From NCBI GenBank assembly GCA_964036275.1, contig OZ038434.1, forward strand, positions 2,378,560 through 2,442,559: a stretch of 64,000 nt of DNA. Reading direction: 5' to 3'. The notes beneath the pieces are model-generated. The model was not told where the DNA came from. It searched no databases and was given only the letters and a program-made list of their open reading frames with translations. Source of the stretch: Litoditis marina. Lineage: Eukaryota; Nematoda; Chromadorea; Rhabditida; Rhabditidae. Below, piece after piece: positions 53,401-64,000 of the stretch. The stretch's first letter is position 1, and every line of letters starts with the position of its first letter. The position numbers and the translations under genes were made by a program.

Positions 53401-54515
53401 TTTTCAAAATTTGATTCACTGCCCGGGACATTATGATTTCGAGTGAATGAATATTGATTACGCGCTCTTCTCTGACTCTCGTGCCATTTTAGCTAACGCC
53501 ATGAAATAGGTTAAACTAGATCGTTCTGACCAGGGGACCTGATAGAAAGAAATGTTTTTCCTAAATAGCGCACATAAGTACCTACAACTATTACATCACA
53601 AACAGTTAATATCAATTTGCGTGATGGTCGTAGTGCGTAAGTTCATTACATTCGATTGAAAGAAGGACGATTATGTGGACCAATCCCGTGTCAACGGTCC
53701 TTCAAACTGCAATTGAAAAATCTATTGCAGTTTAAAGGACTGAAGCGTTGCAATTGGACCATATAATCGTCCTTTTTAAGCAAGTAAAGTTTCAGCAATG
53801 AACGATGAGCCTCAACAAGCAGACATTTTTATCTCAGCTACTCTTCATTACTAATCTAATTCACAGTGGTGAAATCTCCTATTTTCAGAGTGTTCTTTTT
53901 TGTCAATTCTACAAATAGTGTTCAGCTTTCTTAATGACAGTTTTCAATTCATGCAAGTAGCCAAAGCGAAAGCAGATGCGAACTTTTTCAACAGTTTCGT
54001 TCTCAATCATGTTAGTTTTTTTTTGTTCAATTGCTCAAGTTGAAGAGTCGAACATAGTTGTTTTTATTAGCTGAAAGTAACCCACAATGATACCATAACC
54101 GTTCGGGAGAAACACTTAACTAACTTTTTTGAGACAGACGTAAGACAGCGATATTTCACCAACATCCTGCAGAAACGTGAATACCTAATGATCGAATAGT
54201 TGTAGTTCACTCCTATATTGCGGTTCTGTAGAAATGGGGCCTAAACTAGGTTTATCAATATGATTTCCAATAAGTGCAGCTCACTCTCCCATCTTCATTC
54301 AAACTTTTTAAAGGTGAGAAAACAAGAGTATCTTAGTTTTTTGAAACCCTTCATGTACCTATTTTCAGTATCTCATTTGGTTTTTCATTCTGGGAGAGTT
54401 GAACGCGATTTCATTGCTACTGTTCAGCAGCAAATTTCGACAAGAAATTTGGAACAGACTCATTACTCCTGTGGTGACAAAGATCTCGACTATACATGTT
54501 CCGCCCCCACCATGA
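50402..54515 (+). pseudogene. 7TM chemoreceptor copy D, one-base frameshift in exon 6
   Basis: Exons 50402-50546, 50775-50840, 51830-51963, 52599-52742, 53040-53168, 53889-54010 and 54369-54515 follow the family plan. All splice sites are intact and all exons but one are open. Exon 6 is 122 nt instead of 123: after AGTGTTC there are six Ts where copy G has seven, so the frame shifts and meets TAG nine codons in. Everything else looks functional: MADWAKLVDP start, RNSYFLMFFVVG, NQFTGVC, KKTRTETRKNIPEK and a Pro-rich end. Either a very young pseudogene or a homopolymer sequencing error is possible. Confidence 0.75.
53663..53773. mobile_element. Foldback MITE in intron 5 of receptor D
   Basis: AAGGACGATTATGTGGACCA and GGACCATATAATCGTCCTT are inverted ends. 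Inner arms CAAACTGCAAT and ATTGCAGTTT are also complementary. The same insertion is in receptor G at 61616-61726 and is absent from receptor E. Confidence 0.8.
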
Positions 54516-54629
54516 TTTGATCTGGGATTGTTTACATAATTACATATTCACCTATTTCTTGTTCCAATTTGCATTAGAGGTGGTGATCATCATACATATC
54601 ACGTGTAAACTGTTGTGTTTCGCAGCTAA

Positions 54630-54651
54630 TGTGGGGGCGTGGCACTATGGT
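54630..54651 (+). promoter_or_regulatory. GC-rich motif upstream of receptor E
   Basis: TGTGGGGGCGTGGCACTATG lies about 125 bp before the start codon, nearly identical to the motif before D along with the flanking sequence. Confidence 0.55.
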
Positions 54652-54775
54652 GAAACTTTACATACTCCTTGTTATTAACGTGTTTCAATCTGATAGCATG
54701 ATATTTAAATGTGTAATTCTCAGCTGACTCTCATATAAACCCTTATCACGTTCGACGAAGTGTTCAGTCGACAGT

Positions 54776-57700
54776 ATGGCAGATTGGGCAAAGCTGGTTG
54801 ATCCGTTTTTCATTCCTTTCCTGTTCATACTCGTTTGGTACATCTATATTTTATACATACTGAGAATTTCGAAGAATGACATGTTTCGAAACTCATATTT
54901 CCTCATGTTTTTTGTTGTTGGTGAGTTATCGAAATAAATGAAATGACCGCGGTTTTGGCCCAACTCGGAGGTTTTTGACAGTCAAGTTTCAGAAGGATAC
55001 ATTGCGCAAACACTTAAGTTGATGACCAACCAGTCAGAATTTGATCAGGTTCTTGACCAGGTTGAGCTCAAAACTCACAGGACTGTGCTACGGTGCCTGT
55101 ACATTTCGTAACTATGAACAAACTTCTAACTAATATATCCAATGAACAATATTTTTCAGGTGTACATGACATCATCCTCGGTATTGCGTTGGAGTACGCA
55201 CGAATGAACCAGCGAGTCGGATTGGGTTAGAGTTTTTACTTTTTCCGAAAATATATAATTCATCGTCATAGTTTGTTCATAGCCAAAACAGTCTAGTTTT
55301 ACTAGAAATACTGCTAGATTTTAGGATGATTGGTTTCTATGCCAGAAAATGGCCTATCCTCGGTTCTCTTGAAATTACTTGTACTTGAAAATCAGTTAGT
55401 TACACTCTGGAGCTCGAAAAATAGTCATTTCATTTGCATAGAGGTACAAAACATATAAATACACTCCGTGCGAAATTAGGTATATTTTCATGCTAATTTA
55501 CCCGCTCCATGTGATCTGCGCGCCTAATGAACATGAAACTCGTTACATAATCTCGTCTTTAAATACACTACTCCATTTTAGATTAGAGAACAAAGTTTAC
55601 TCTATACAGAACAAAGTCTATTATTTAAATGTGCAATGATTCACAATAGAGACAAAAGAACGAAATAAGCGTTACACAAGACTTTAAAAACATGTTTTAT
55701 TTCAAATACCGTTATTACAGGTCCTGAAACCGAGGTTTTCTATCGAATCTCAATGGGTTTGACGTACACCGAACTGTTTGTACATCAATTGACGAACTTT
55801 TTCATGGTTATCAATCAATTCACGGGGGTTTGCTACACATTCATGCATGAAAAGGTGATTTCTTGAGCAATTCCTGAAAAACCTCATGAGATACCTCGTA
55901 AGCATTATCTCACGAAATTTTGTTGATTCCTAACGCTAAAAGTTCACCCTATGCTCATGAGGTGTTCCTGAGATCCTCAATCATATGAAATCCTTTTGAG
56001 GTTAGATGGATTGCTTTAGCGCCTGATAGCAATTTTTTCTCGTGTCTTGCGGGTGTTATTCGCGCCCTAATGCGAAAGTGTTGGCCTATCGCGTAATCGC
56101 CGAAAACCAACGTTTTTTTACTTGTACTTGGGGTGTGAGATTCAACCGTACTGCGCTTCGTATATCGAGTATAGAATATAATAGAACAGAATAGAATTAT
56201 GTGCGGCTGATGAAAACAATTTTTCGTTTTCGCCTTTTATTTGTTGATGGAAGTTTCAGATTTGGACCACCAAGAACACTTATACGTTACTTTTCGCTAT
56301 AATGGTTCTGTCCTACGCTTCTAATATTCACATATTTTGCATTCCCTATCATTTCGAAGACACAGAAGATGCAACTGTATGGAAAAGAACGGATCAAATT
56401 ACGGTATGGTTGAAGAAATGGTTAGAAAAACTGCCAAAAAGCTGACTATCGCCAACCTCTTGATATTTCTAGTTATCCGAGTGAGTAACCAAGAGGTAAA
56501 TTGGAGCAAATTCGTTTATGTTCAAACTAACCGTAATAATAACCAATTCAAAGTCAGAATAAAGAAGAGCTTGTATATTTCTTTCATGTTACAACTGGGT
56601 TTTTCCTGGTAACCTCTTCAGGCGTTCCTAGGTAGGTAAAGGGTTGAGGAAAAGCTTAGGTTATCACACAAGTCAGAGAATTTAGACCACATCTTACCAA
56701 CATTTATGAAATATGGTTGGGTGTGTTGCTATGAGCGTGAACACTTATACGTTATAATGTAAACTCAACCTTTTTTAGAGAACACGTATTTATGCAGCAG
56801 GCCTTTTTGTGTTTTTGTTTGCCTCCAATATATGTTTGACGGTTGTCACATATATAAGTATTCGCAGAAAAACTAGAACAGAAACAAGAAAAAACATTCC
56901 GGAAAAGGTGAATTAGTATTTTTTATTGTAACGCCGTGAGAGATGGATAAATGGTTTGGAGTGAATGAATATTGATTACGCGCGCTGACTCGTGCCTTTT
57001 TGCACAGTTCGCCAAATTCGGCATTCATATCAGCGCCCGGAATATATGAATTAGATTCAACTAGATAATGCAGAACAGGGAGTGATAGGAAGAAATTGTT
57101 TAGCCAAATAGCTCACATAGGTATCTATCTAGAGTTATTACATCATGTACAATTATGAACGATGAGCCTCAACAAGCAACCTTTTCATCAAAGCCAATCT
57201 TCTTTACTTATCTAAAGCACAGTGGTGAAATCTTCTATTTTCAGAGTGTTATCTTTGTATCAATTCTACAAATAGTGTTCAGCTCTCTCAGTTTCACATA
57301 TCAAGTCATGCGAATAACCAAAGAGAATTCGAATGCAAACTCATTCAACAGTTTCGTTCTCAATAATGTTGGTTTTTTTCAAACGTTCAAGTTGAAGAGT
57401 CAAACATATTTATTAGCTGAAATACACCCACAGTTGTACTATGACCGTTCGATAGTAAATCTTAACTAACTCTTTTTGAGACAGACGTCAGACAGCGATA
57501 TTTCCCCAAGATCCGGCAGAAACGTAAATACCTAATGATCGAATAGTTGTAGTTCACTCCCACATTGCGGTTCTGTAAAAATAGGGCCCTAACCAGGTTA
57601 TTATAATATTATGATTTGCAATCCCATCTACATTCAAACTTCATAAAGCTGATTATCTCTGTTTTCTAAAACACTTCATGTACATATTTTCAGTGGTTTA

Positions 57701-57852
57701 TTTGGTTTTTCATTGTGGGAGAGTTGAACGCGATTTCACTGCTACTGTTCAGCAGCAAATTTCGACAAGAAATTCGGAACAGACTCATTGTTCCTGTGGT
57801 GACCAAGATCTCGACTATACATGTACCACCACAACCACCGGATCTTCCATAA
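54776..57852 (+). CDS. 7TM chemoreceptor copy E, srg superfamily-like, intact
   Basis: Exons 54776-54920, 55160-55225, 55721-55854, 56260-56403, 56779-56907, 57245-57367 and 57694-57852 splice in phase to 299 aa. It starts MADWAKLVDPFF like copy D, with RNSYFLMFFVVG entering TM2 and NQFTGVC ending TM3. KTRTETRKNIPEK lies in the third loop, and LNAISLLLFSSKFRQE follows TM7. The tail is Pro-rich, ending PPQPPDLP. It begins 260 bp after the stop of D, a tandem duplicate with a copied promoter region. Intron 5 lacks the MITE present in D and G. Confidence 0.92.
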
Positions 57853-59580
57853 TTTGATCTAGGATCTGTTTAAGTCGAAATTTCGCAGAACATGAAATGT
57901 TGAGCAATTAAGGACCCATACCTCAAATTTTAAGGTCTGAAAGATTTAAAGCATTCAAAACACGACTCAGGAAAACTCAACACTGACCTTAAACCCGCTA
58001 ACTCAAGTTTTGAACTGATTATCACAATCTTCCCAGTCGTCTTTCATAGTGGACATTTACTAGCTGTTGGTGATATATAAGTTTCAACGACATGCCAATA
58101 CTGTATATTTTGGTCTGAGTATCTATTGTAGGGCGACCCGGCCCATCATCCGACCCTGTGTCTCTCGCTTTGACTAACTATTTCTCATAACTTCCACCAG
58201 GTCAGGATGAAATGCTGAGATGCACTCGACAAGGTTTCCTGATACGTTGTGTTCAAAGTTTGATCATTTCATGTTTTTTTTCGTAATTCCTGATATCTTT
58301 TTGTATGAGAATAACAAACTACACCTCAGAGGCGTTCACTCTCCATTATTGTCCCCCCCCCCTCCCCCTTGTCAAGGATTCCACGGATCAATTGTGACAA
58401 TTAATCTTGCTCCATGTGCGAACCATGTATTGTATGAGTAGAGATAGTCAGATAGCTTTGTGTAGTTGATGTGAAAGATGTGTTTGCACAAATTACCCAG
58501 ACGTAGCTTCAAATACTATTTATACGTAGTTTTATCTTTCTGGTTTCATCATGTCAACAACTTTCGTTGTAATGTAATCCAATATTCAATTTGTTTGTTT
58601 TTGTGAACTGTGATCTATACGAACTGAATAGTTGGGATACATGGCAATTAGCGAATGAATTACTATCACCAATCCAGCCAACCAAGGCAATTTTCGAAAT
58701 TCGTATGTTTCCTTCATGGCCACCTTAATCATAACCCGAAATTGTTTACTAAAATATTCATGTCAAATTTCAGTCGTTTCTACAGAATTGATAAATGTAG
58801 CGCAAACATAATTATTAAATTCTTTCAACCGTAATAATGTTGCGTAGCTGGGCTCTCGTTCATAGAGAATCTAATCACGTTCGTTCTCCGAATTCACGAA
58901 ATACTGGCTGACTGGGAGAATTTCGTAGATATTATCAGGACTCTGGACATTCCTGCTTTCATACTGTAGCTTATAACACGAACACGGTGTGGGATATATA
59001 GGTTTATTATAGGGTAAGACTAAACATCAATATATGAATATGAGAATGACTAGGCTTAGTTAGTTATAAGGGTTATAGTGGTATACCGTAATCCTTGTGG
59101 TGAGGGGAAGATAGTTGAATAGGCGCACGGAGCGGGCTCGGCCGCGGAGGAGAGGCAATCACATCTGGGCTGTGGACTGGACTGATTTCTCTGGCCGGAG
59201 GGCTACTTATATACCCATTCTTCTGTCAGGTGTTGTCGTCGGAACCTTTGATCTCGGTCAGGTGGCTTCGCGTGTGGTGACAGGTTGTCATGTTCTTGTC
59301 ATAGTTGACGTCGGCGTCTTAGGAGGTTGACAGGTGTGACCGGATATGATGTATCGGTTGGCAGGAATAATGTCGGTTTCTGTTTGATGTTGGAGGCTGT
59401 CAGCTACGACTGATGAGCTATCAATCAGCACATTTTTGTTGACAGGTTAATGTATTGTTTGGGTAGCGTGAGGTGAGGGACCAATCGTTGGAGTGACGTA
59501 GGTGCGTCAGCTGTTCAGTTGAGGGACCAGCACAGATAGGAACTAGATGTGTAGGGCGCGCAAGGCGTACACGATAATAT
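57853..59580. other. Left arm of an inverted repeat, then single-copy spacer
   Basis: The region downstream of receptor E up to about 58757 is mirrored, with indels, at about 60088-60870. Examples are TTCATAGTGGACATTTAC near 58043 and the PLE-unrelated block around CCAATCCAGCC near 58670. From 58758 a non-repeated spacer begins. The frame at 59115-59330 and the GC-richer stretch around it have no recognised domain. Confidence 0.6.
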
Positions 59581-59696
59581 ACTTTTCGTTCCCTATCTGT
59601 TGATATTCGTTTGGTACACCTACATTTCATACGTTCTAGGAGTTTCAAGAAATGAAATATTTCAAAGTTCCTATTTTCTTATGTTTTTCGTTGTTG
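59581..59696 (+). pseudogene. 7TM chemoreceptor copy F, exon 1 fragment
   Basis: The fragment encodes a decayed TM1-TM2 start (FVWYTYISYVLGVSRNE, then SSYFLMFFVVG) and ends at a GTGGGT donor where the other copies have GTGAGT. The start codon and about ten N-terminal residues are missing and no later exons follow. It lies in the spacer between the arms of the inverted repeat. Confidence 0.8.
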
Positions 59697-60087
59697 GTGG
59701 GTTGCCCACAACTTTATTTTTGAAAATATCAGGCTTATGAACAACATTTAATATCAGGGAAAGAACAGTTTTTGTAGTCTATTTCTTTGTGGAGAACAAT
59801 CAAGTGAATAGTTTCACATTATCTGCTAGTATCGTTGTAGAAACGCATTTGAGTGGGAGTATCTGTAGACACGAACCCCTTTTTAGAGACAACTGAGCAT
59901 GACATACGCATGTTTGGTGCACATTTTCATATTGCAAATAGAATATCCGTGACGTACGGCTAAGTGTGCGACTAAGCTTGGGTCAGAGTTCTCATTTATT
60001 TCAGGAAAAGTACAAAACTAATCAACAGTTCCGTATCTGTCTCATGAGATTTGAAACTCGAAAAGAAGACAAATCATAACATGGTTC

Positions 60088-60873
60088 TTTTAGTGAACAA
60101 TTTCGGGTTATGGTTGAGATGGTCATGAAGAAAACATCCTATAAGTTTCGAAACTTGCCTCGGATGGCTGGATTGGTGACAATGATTCATTCGCCATGCA
60201 TCCCAACTATTCAGTTCGTATAAACACAGTTACAAACAAATTAAATATTGGATTACAACAAAGTTGTTGACATGATGGAACCAGAAAGATCAAACTACGT
60301 ATAAAAAATATTTGAAGGTCTGGGTAACTTGTAGAAACACATTAAAGTTACACAAAGCTATCTGGCTTTCTCTATTCCTACAATATATGGTTATCACATG
60401 GAGCAAGATTAATAGTCACAACTGTTCGGTTGAATCCTTGACACAGGGGGGCAGTAACAGAGAGTGACCGCCACTGAGGTGTATATTGTCATACAAAAAA
60501 GAGATAGGGAATTAAGAAAGAATTACGCAATGATCAAACTATGAATACAGCAGATCAGAGAACGTGGTGGAGTACATCTGGGCATTTCTTTCTGACCTAG
60601 TCAAAGTCACGGAAAATAGATAGTCAAAGCGAGAGACACAGGGTCGAATGATGGGGCCAGTTTGCTCTACAATAGGTGGTCAGACCAAAGTATACAGTAT
60701 TGGCATGTCGCTGAAACTTATATATCATCAACAGGTAGTAAATGTCCACTATGAATAATCGATTGGAAAGTTCTTGGGTCGTGTTTTGAGTGCTTTCGGT
60801 CGTTCAGGGTTCACCCTCTCTAAGTGTTTATGTACGTTTTTAGGTACATCGAATCTAACAATCCTAGATCAAA
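60088..60873. other. Right arm of the inverted repeat downstream of receptor G
   Basis: This is the reverse complement, with scattered differences, of about 57950-58757. It contains no gene of its own. Confidence 0.65.
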
Positions 60874-63380
60874 TCATGGAAGATCCGGTGGCGGGACATG
60901 TATAGTCGAGATCTTTGTCACCACAGGAGTAATGAGTCTGTTCCGAATTTCTTGTCGAAATTTGCTGCTGAACAGTAGCAGTGAAATCGCGTTCAACTCT
61001 CCCAGAATGAAAAACCAGATAAGAAACTGAAAATATGTACATGAAGTGTTTAAGAAAACTAAGATAATCTTGTTTTCTCACAGAAGTTTGAATGAAGATG
61101 GGAAAGTCGACTGCTCTTATTGTAAATCATGTTGATAATAACCTGGTTAAGGCCCCATTTCTACAGAACTGCAAGGTAGGAGTGAACTACTACTATTCGA
61201 TCATTAGGTATTTACGTTTCTGCCGGATCTTGGGGAAACATCGCTGTCTGACGTCTGTCTTAAAAAGAGTTAGTTAAAGTTTCTGTGGAACGGTTATAGT
61301 ATCACTGTCGGTTACTTTTAGTTGATAAAAACAACTATGTTCGACTCTTCAACTTGAATAATTGAAAAAAAAACTAACATGATTGAGAACGAAACTGTTG
61401 AAAAAGTTCGCATCTGCTTTCGCTTTGGCTACTTGCATGAATTGAAAACTGACATTAAGAAAGCTGAACACTATTTGTAGAATCGACAAAAAAAGAACAC
61501 TCTGAAAATAGGAAATTTCACCACTGTGAATTAAATTAGTAATGAAGAGTAGCTGAAATAAATATGTCTGCTTGTTGAGGCTCATCGTTCATTGCTGAAA
61601 CTTTACTTGCTTAAAAAGGACGATTATATGGTCCAATTGCAACGCTTCAGTCCTTTAAACTGCAATAGATTTTTCAATTGCAGTTTGAAGGACCGTTGAC
61701 ACGGGATTGGTCCACATAATCGTCCCACTTTCAATCGAATGTAATGAACTCACGCACTACGACCATCACGCAACTTGATATTAACTGTTTGTGATGTAAT
61801 AGTTTTAGGTACTTATGTGCGCTATTTAGGAAAAACATTTCTTTCTATCAGGTCCCCTGGTCAGAACGATCTAGTTGAACCTATTTCATGGCGTTAGCCA
61901 AAAAGGCACGAGAGTCAGAGAAGCGCACGTAATCAATATTCCTTCACTCCGAACTATCCTCTGCGTCTCTTACGGCGGATAAACATTAGGAAAATTTTAA
62001 GGACAGATATTTGAATTGAAATTTCTAGAAATATAAGTGTACATATCAACTTGCCTTTTGCAAGTCTGGTCTTTTTTAAATTCAATTCAGCCCCCCTTCA
62101 TTTGATCCAAAGGTTCAGGTTCAATTCAATTTGCTACAATGAAAATTACCAATTCACCTTTTCCGGAATATTCTTTCTTGTTTCTGCTCTAGTTTTCTTG
62201 CGGATACTACTATATGTGAAAGCCGTTAAACATATATTGGATACAAGAAAAAATATTTCTTGCGCTGTTGCAAATATACGTGTTTTCTAAAAAAAAAGGT
62301 TGACTATACAATTGAAAATAAAAAACTATGAAATATGCATACAATATACATACCAAATCACATTTCATAAAAGTTGGGAAGCCCTGGTCGAAATCACTGA
62401 CTAACGGGTTTTGTGAAAACCTAAGTTTTTCCTCAAACCTTTTTACAAACAAGCTGAATAGGTGAACAAAAAACACATATTTACCATGAGAGGCAAATAC
62501 GTTGCCCTTTCATCTGACTTGTGGTTTTATTCACCGTTAGTTTGAACAGCAACTATTTTGGTTTAATTTACCACTTGGTTACTTACTCAGACAATTTTTT
62601 GTGGTGGAAGACAGTTTGCTTCGTTCCAGTTTTTGTTGACCATTTTTTCCAACCATACCGGCATTTCTTCCGTTCTTTGCCATACAGTTGCATTTTCTTG
62701 GTCCTCAAGATGATAGGGGATGAGAAATATGTAAAAGTTAGAAGCGTAGGACAGAACATTTATAGCCATAAGTAACATATAAGTGTTCGTTGCGGTCCAA
62801 ATCTGAAACTTTCACCAACAAATAAAAGGTGAAAACGAGAAATTATTTTCATCTGCCGCACATAATATATTGTGATTTAACAAATGTTAAATTCTGTTCT
62901 ATTATATGCTATACTCAATATACGAAGCGCACTACGTTAAATCTCACACCCCAAGTACTACTGAAAAAAGACTACGCGACATCTCGCTAGCGATGGGCCA
63001 ACACTTTCGCATTAGAGCACGAGAGACAAGCGCAAGACACAAAAGAAAAAAATCCTATCGGGCGTTAAAGCAATCTATCTAACCTCAAAATAAGTTCATA
63101 TGATTGAGAATATCAGGAACACCTCCTAAGCATATGTGAACTTCTGGCGTTATAGCATAGCAATCAATAAAATCTCATAAGGAGTTCGTAAGATATTGCT
63201 TACGAGGCATCTCATGAGGTTTTTCAGGAATTGCTCAAGAAATCACCTTCTCATGCATGTGTGTGTAGCAGACTCCGGTGAATTGATTGATAACCATGAA
63301 AAAGTTTGTCAACTGATGTACAAATAGTTCGGTGTACGTCAAACCCATTGAGATTCGAAAAAAAATCTCTGTTTCAGGAC
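60874..63380 (-). CDS. 7TM chemoreceptor copy G, exons 3-7 in the window
   Basis: Minus-strand exons 63247-63380, 62659-62802, 62158-62286, 61379-61501 and 60874-61026 are all open, with family lengths 134, 144, 129, 123 and 153 nt, and the phases agree. They encode TM3 (GPETEIFFRISM through NQFTGVC), the TVWQRTEEMP loop, KKTRAETRKNIPEK, TM6 (seven-T version, in frame) and TM7 with FSSKFRQE and a PPPDLP tail. Exons 1 and 2 are not found before 64000. The sequence beyond about 63480 is a LINE remnant, so they lie past the edge or are lost. Flanks and intron 5 match copy D, while exon 4 is closer to copy E. Confidence 0.85.
61616..61726. mobile_element. Foldback MITE in intron 5 of receptor G
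   Basis: Reverse-complement copy of 53663-53773 at the equivalent intron position. It is therefore an insertion that predates the D/G duplication, or one moved with it. Confidence 0.8.
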
Positions 63381-63486
63381 CTGTAAGAAAGACATTGAAA
63401 ATGAAACAATGAAGTGTTGTGTACCCTCTATTTCATACTTCTGTCCCTATTGTGAATCATTTACATACTAGACTCTGTTTCGTATA

Positions 63487-63795
63487 TATGATAATGCTAT
63501 TTTGCGAGCTCAATGGAAAGAGTACTATACAGTGCCTAACTTTAAAAAAGGCTCTCGATCTGATCCAAACAATTACAGACCGATCTTTCTCCCCTCCTCT
63601 ATATACAGACTAATGGGAAAAATTATAGCTTTCAAGACACACGTTGTATTCCTTCACATTCTCGATCCCAGGCAGTTTGGAGTTTTGTGCAACAAATCTT
63701 GTAATCTAGCCCTCCTGGGAGTCGTAAGAATGTAGATGTCATTTACTTTGATTTCAAGAAAGCTTTTCATTGAACCACCCGCGTGCCCACTTAGT
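63487..63795 (+). pseudogene. Non-LTR retrotransposon reverse-transcriptase remnant
   Basis: The segment FKKGSRSDPNNYRPI with SSIYRLMGKII is the N-terminal RT motif of CR1/Jockey-like LINEs. About 110 bases later, in another frame, VDVIYFDFKKAF is the RT domain A motif. The linking region is shortened and frameshifted, so this is a dead fragment. It adjoins the end of homology between receptors G and D. Confidence 0.75.
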
Positions 63796-64000
63796 GTATT
63801 TATAATCCTCGTTGTAATGATCATAGTTATATATTTGATAGTCATTAGATTTTTTTCACTGCGACTATGTGTGTTTTACCATTCCTTTTACTCCCGTGTA
63901 TTACTACAAGTAAGCTTCCCTTAACTTGTAGGTAGGGCTTTGTCGCCTTATCCCTTAGGCCCTTAGGGGTTCAACATATTTGTTCTCTATTTTTTTGTGT
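63796..64000. other. Window edge, nothing recognised
   Basis: AT-rich sequence with short frames only. It may be 3' flank of the LINE remnant. Confidence 0.4.

Overview
The window is AT-rich nuclear DNA from a nematode, most likely a Caenorhabditis species. Small exons are separated by short introns with T-rich TTTTCAG acceptors and GTGAGT-like donors. The protein families are nematode-type: 7TM chemoreceptors of the srg superfamily, a DUF229 ectosulfatase-like protein, and a secreted mucin with a ShK-like tail. All gene models below were spliced by hand and checked for phase. No similarity search was run.

Layout. 1-725: copy 1 of a composite repeat and a small palindromic MITE. 2.8-8.6 kb (-): an 11-exon secreted Thr-rich protein with an hAT-type MITE in one intron. 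10.2-13.5 kb (+): receptor A, intact. 14.1-21.2 kb (-): an 18-exon DUF229 gene whose introns hold several microsatellites and a tRNA-derived sequence. 23.6-28.1 kb (+): receptor B, a pseudogene lacking exon 1 and carrying composite-repeat copy 2 between exons 2 and 3. 31.0-34.6 kb (+): receptor C, intact. 34.6-39.3 kb: MITEs, a 34-bp minisatellite and two weakly supported minus-strand genes. 39.4-49.3 kb: a nested transposon block. A Penelope-like retroelement (PLE) is present as an RT-terminal piece and a separate N-terminal piece. An almost undamaged non-autonomous LTR element sits inside the first piece, and composite-repeat copy 3 lies between the two. 50.4-57.9 kb (+): tandem receptors D (one-base frameshift) and E (intact). 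58-63.5 kb: an inverted duplication carrying receptor fragment F and receptor G on the minus strand. The right edge holds a LINE reverse-transcriptase remnant.

The receptors share one seven-exon plan: 145, 66, 134, 144-150, 129, 123 and 147-159 nt. A GC-rich motif of the GGGGGCGTGGC type lies upstream of copies A to E. The cluster has grown by tandem and inverted duplication, with pseudogenisation under way in B, D and F.

The most unusual item is the PLE. Its GIY-YIG endonuclease lies N-terminal to the reverse transcriptase, and the separate RT C-terminus ends without an endonuclease. That is the permuted domain order reported for Naiad-type PLEs. Its 3' end carries a compact cluster of mutually complementary segments with hammerhead-ribozyme core motifs. 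A neighbouring tandem array encodes nine C(UUCG)G hairpins.
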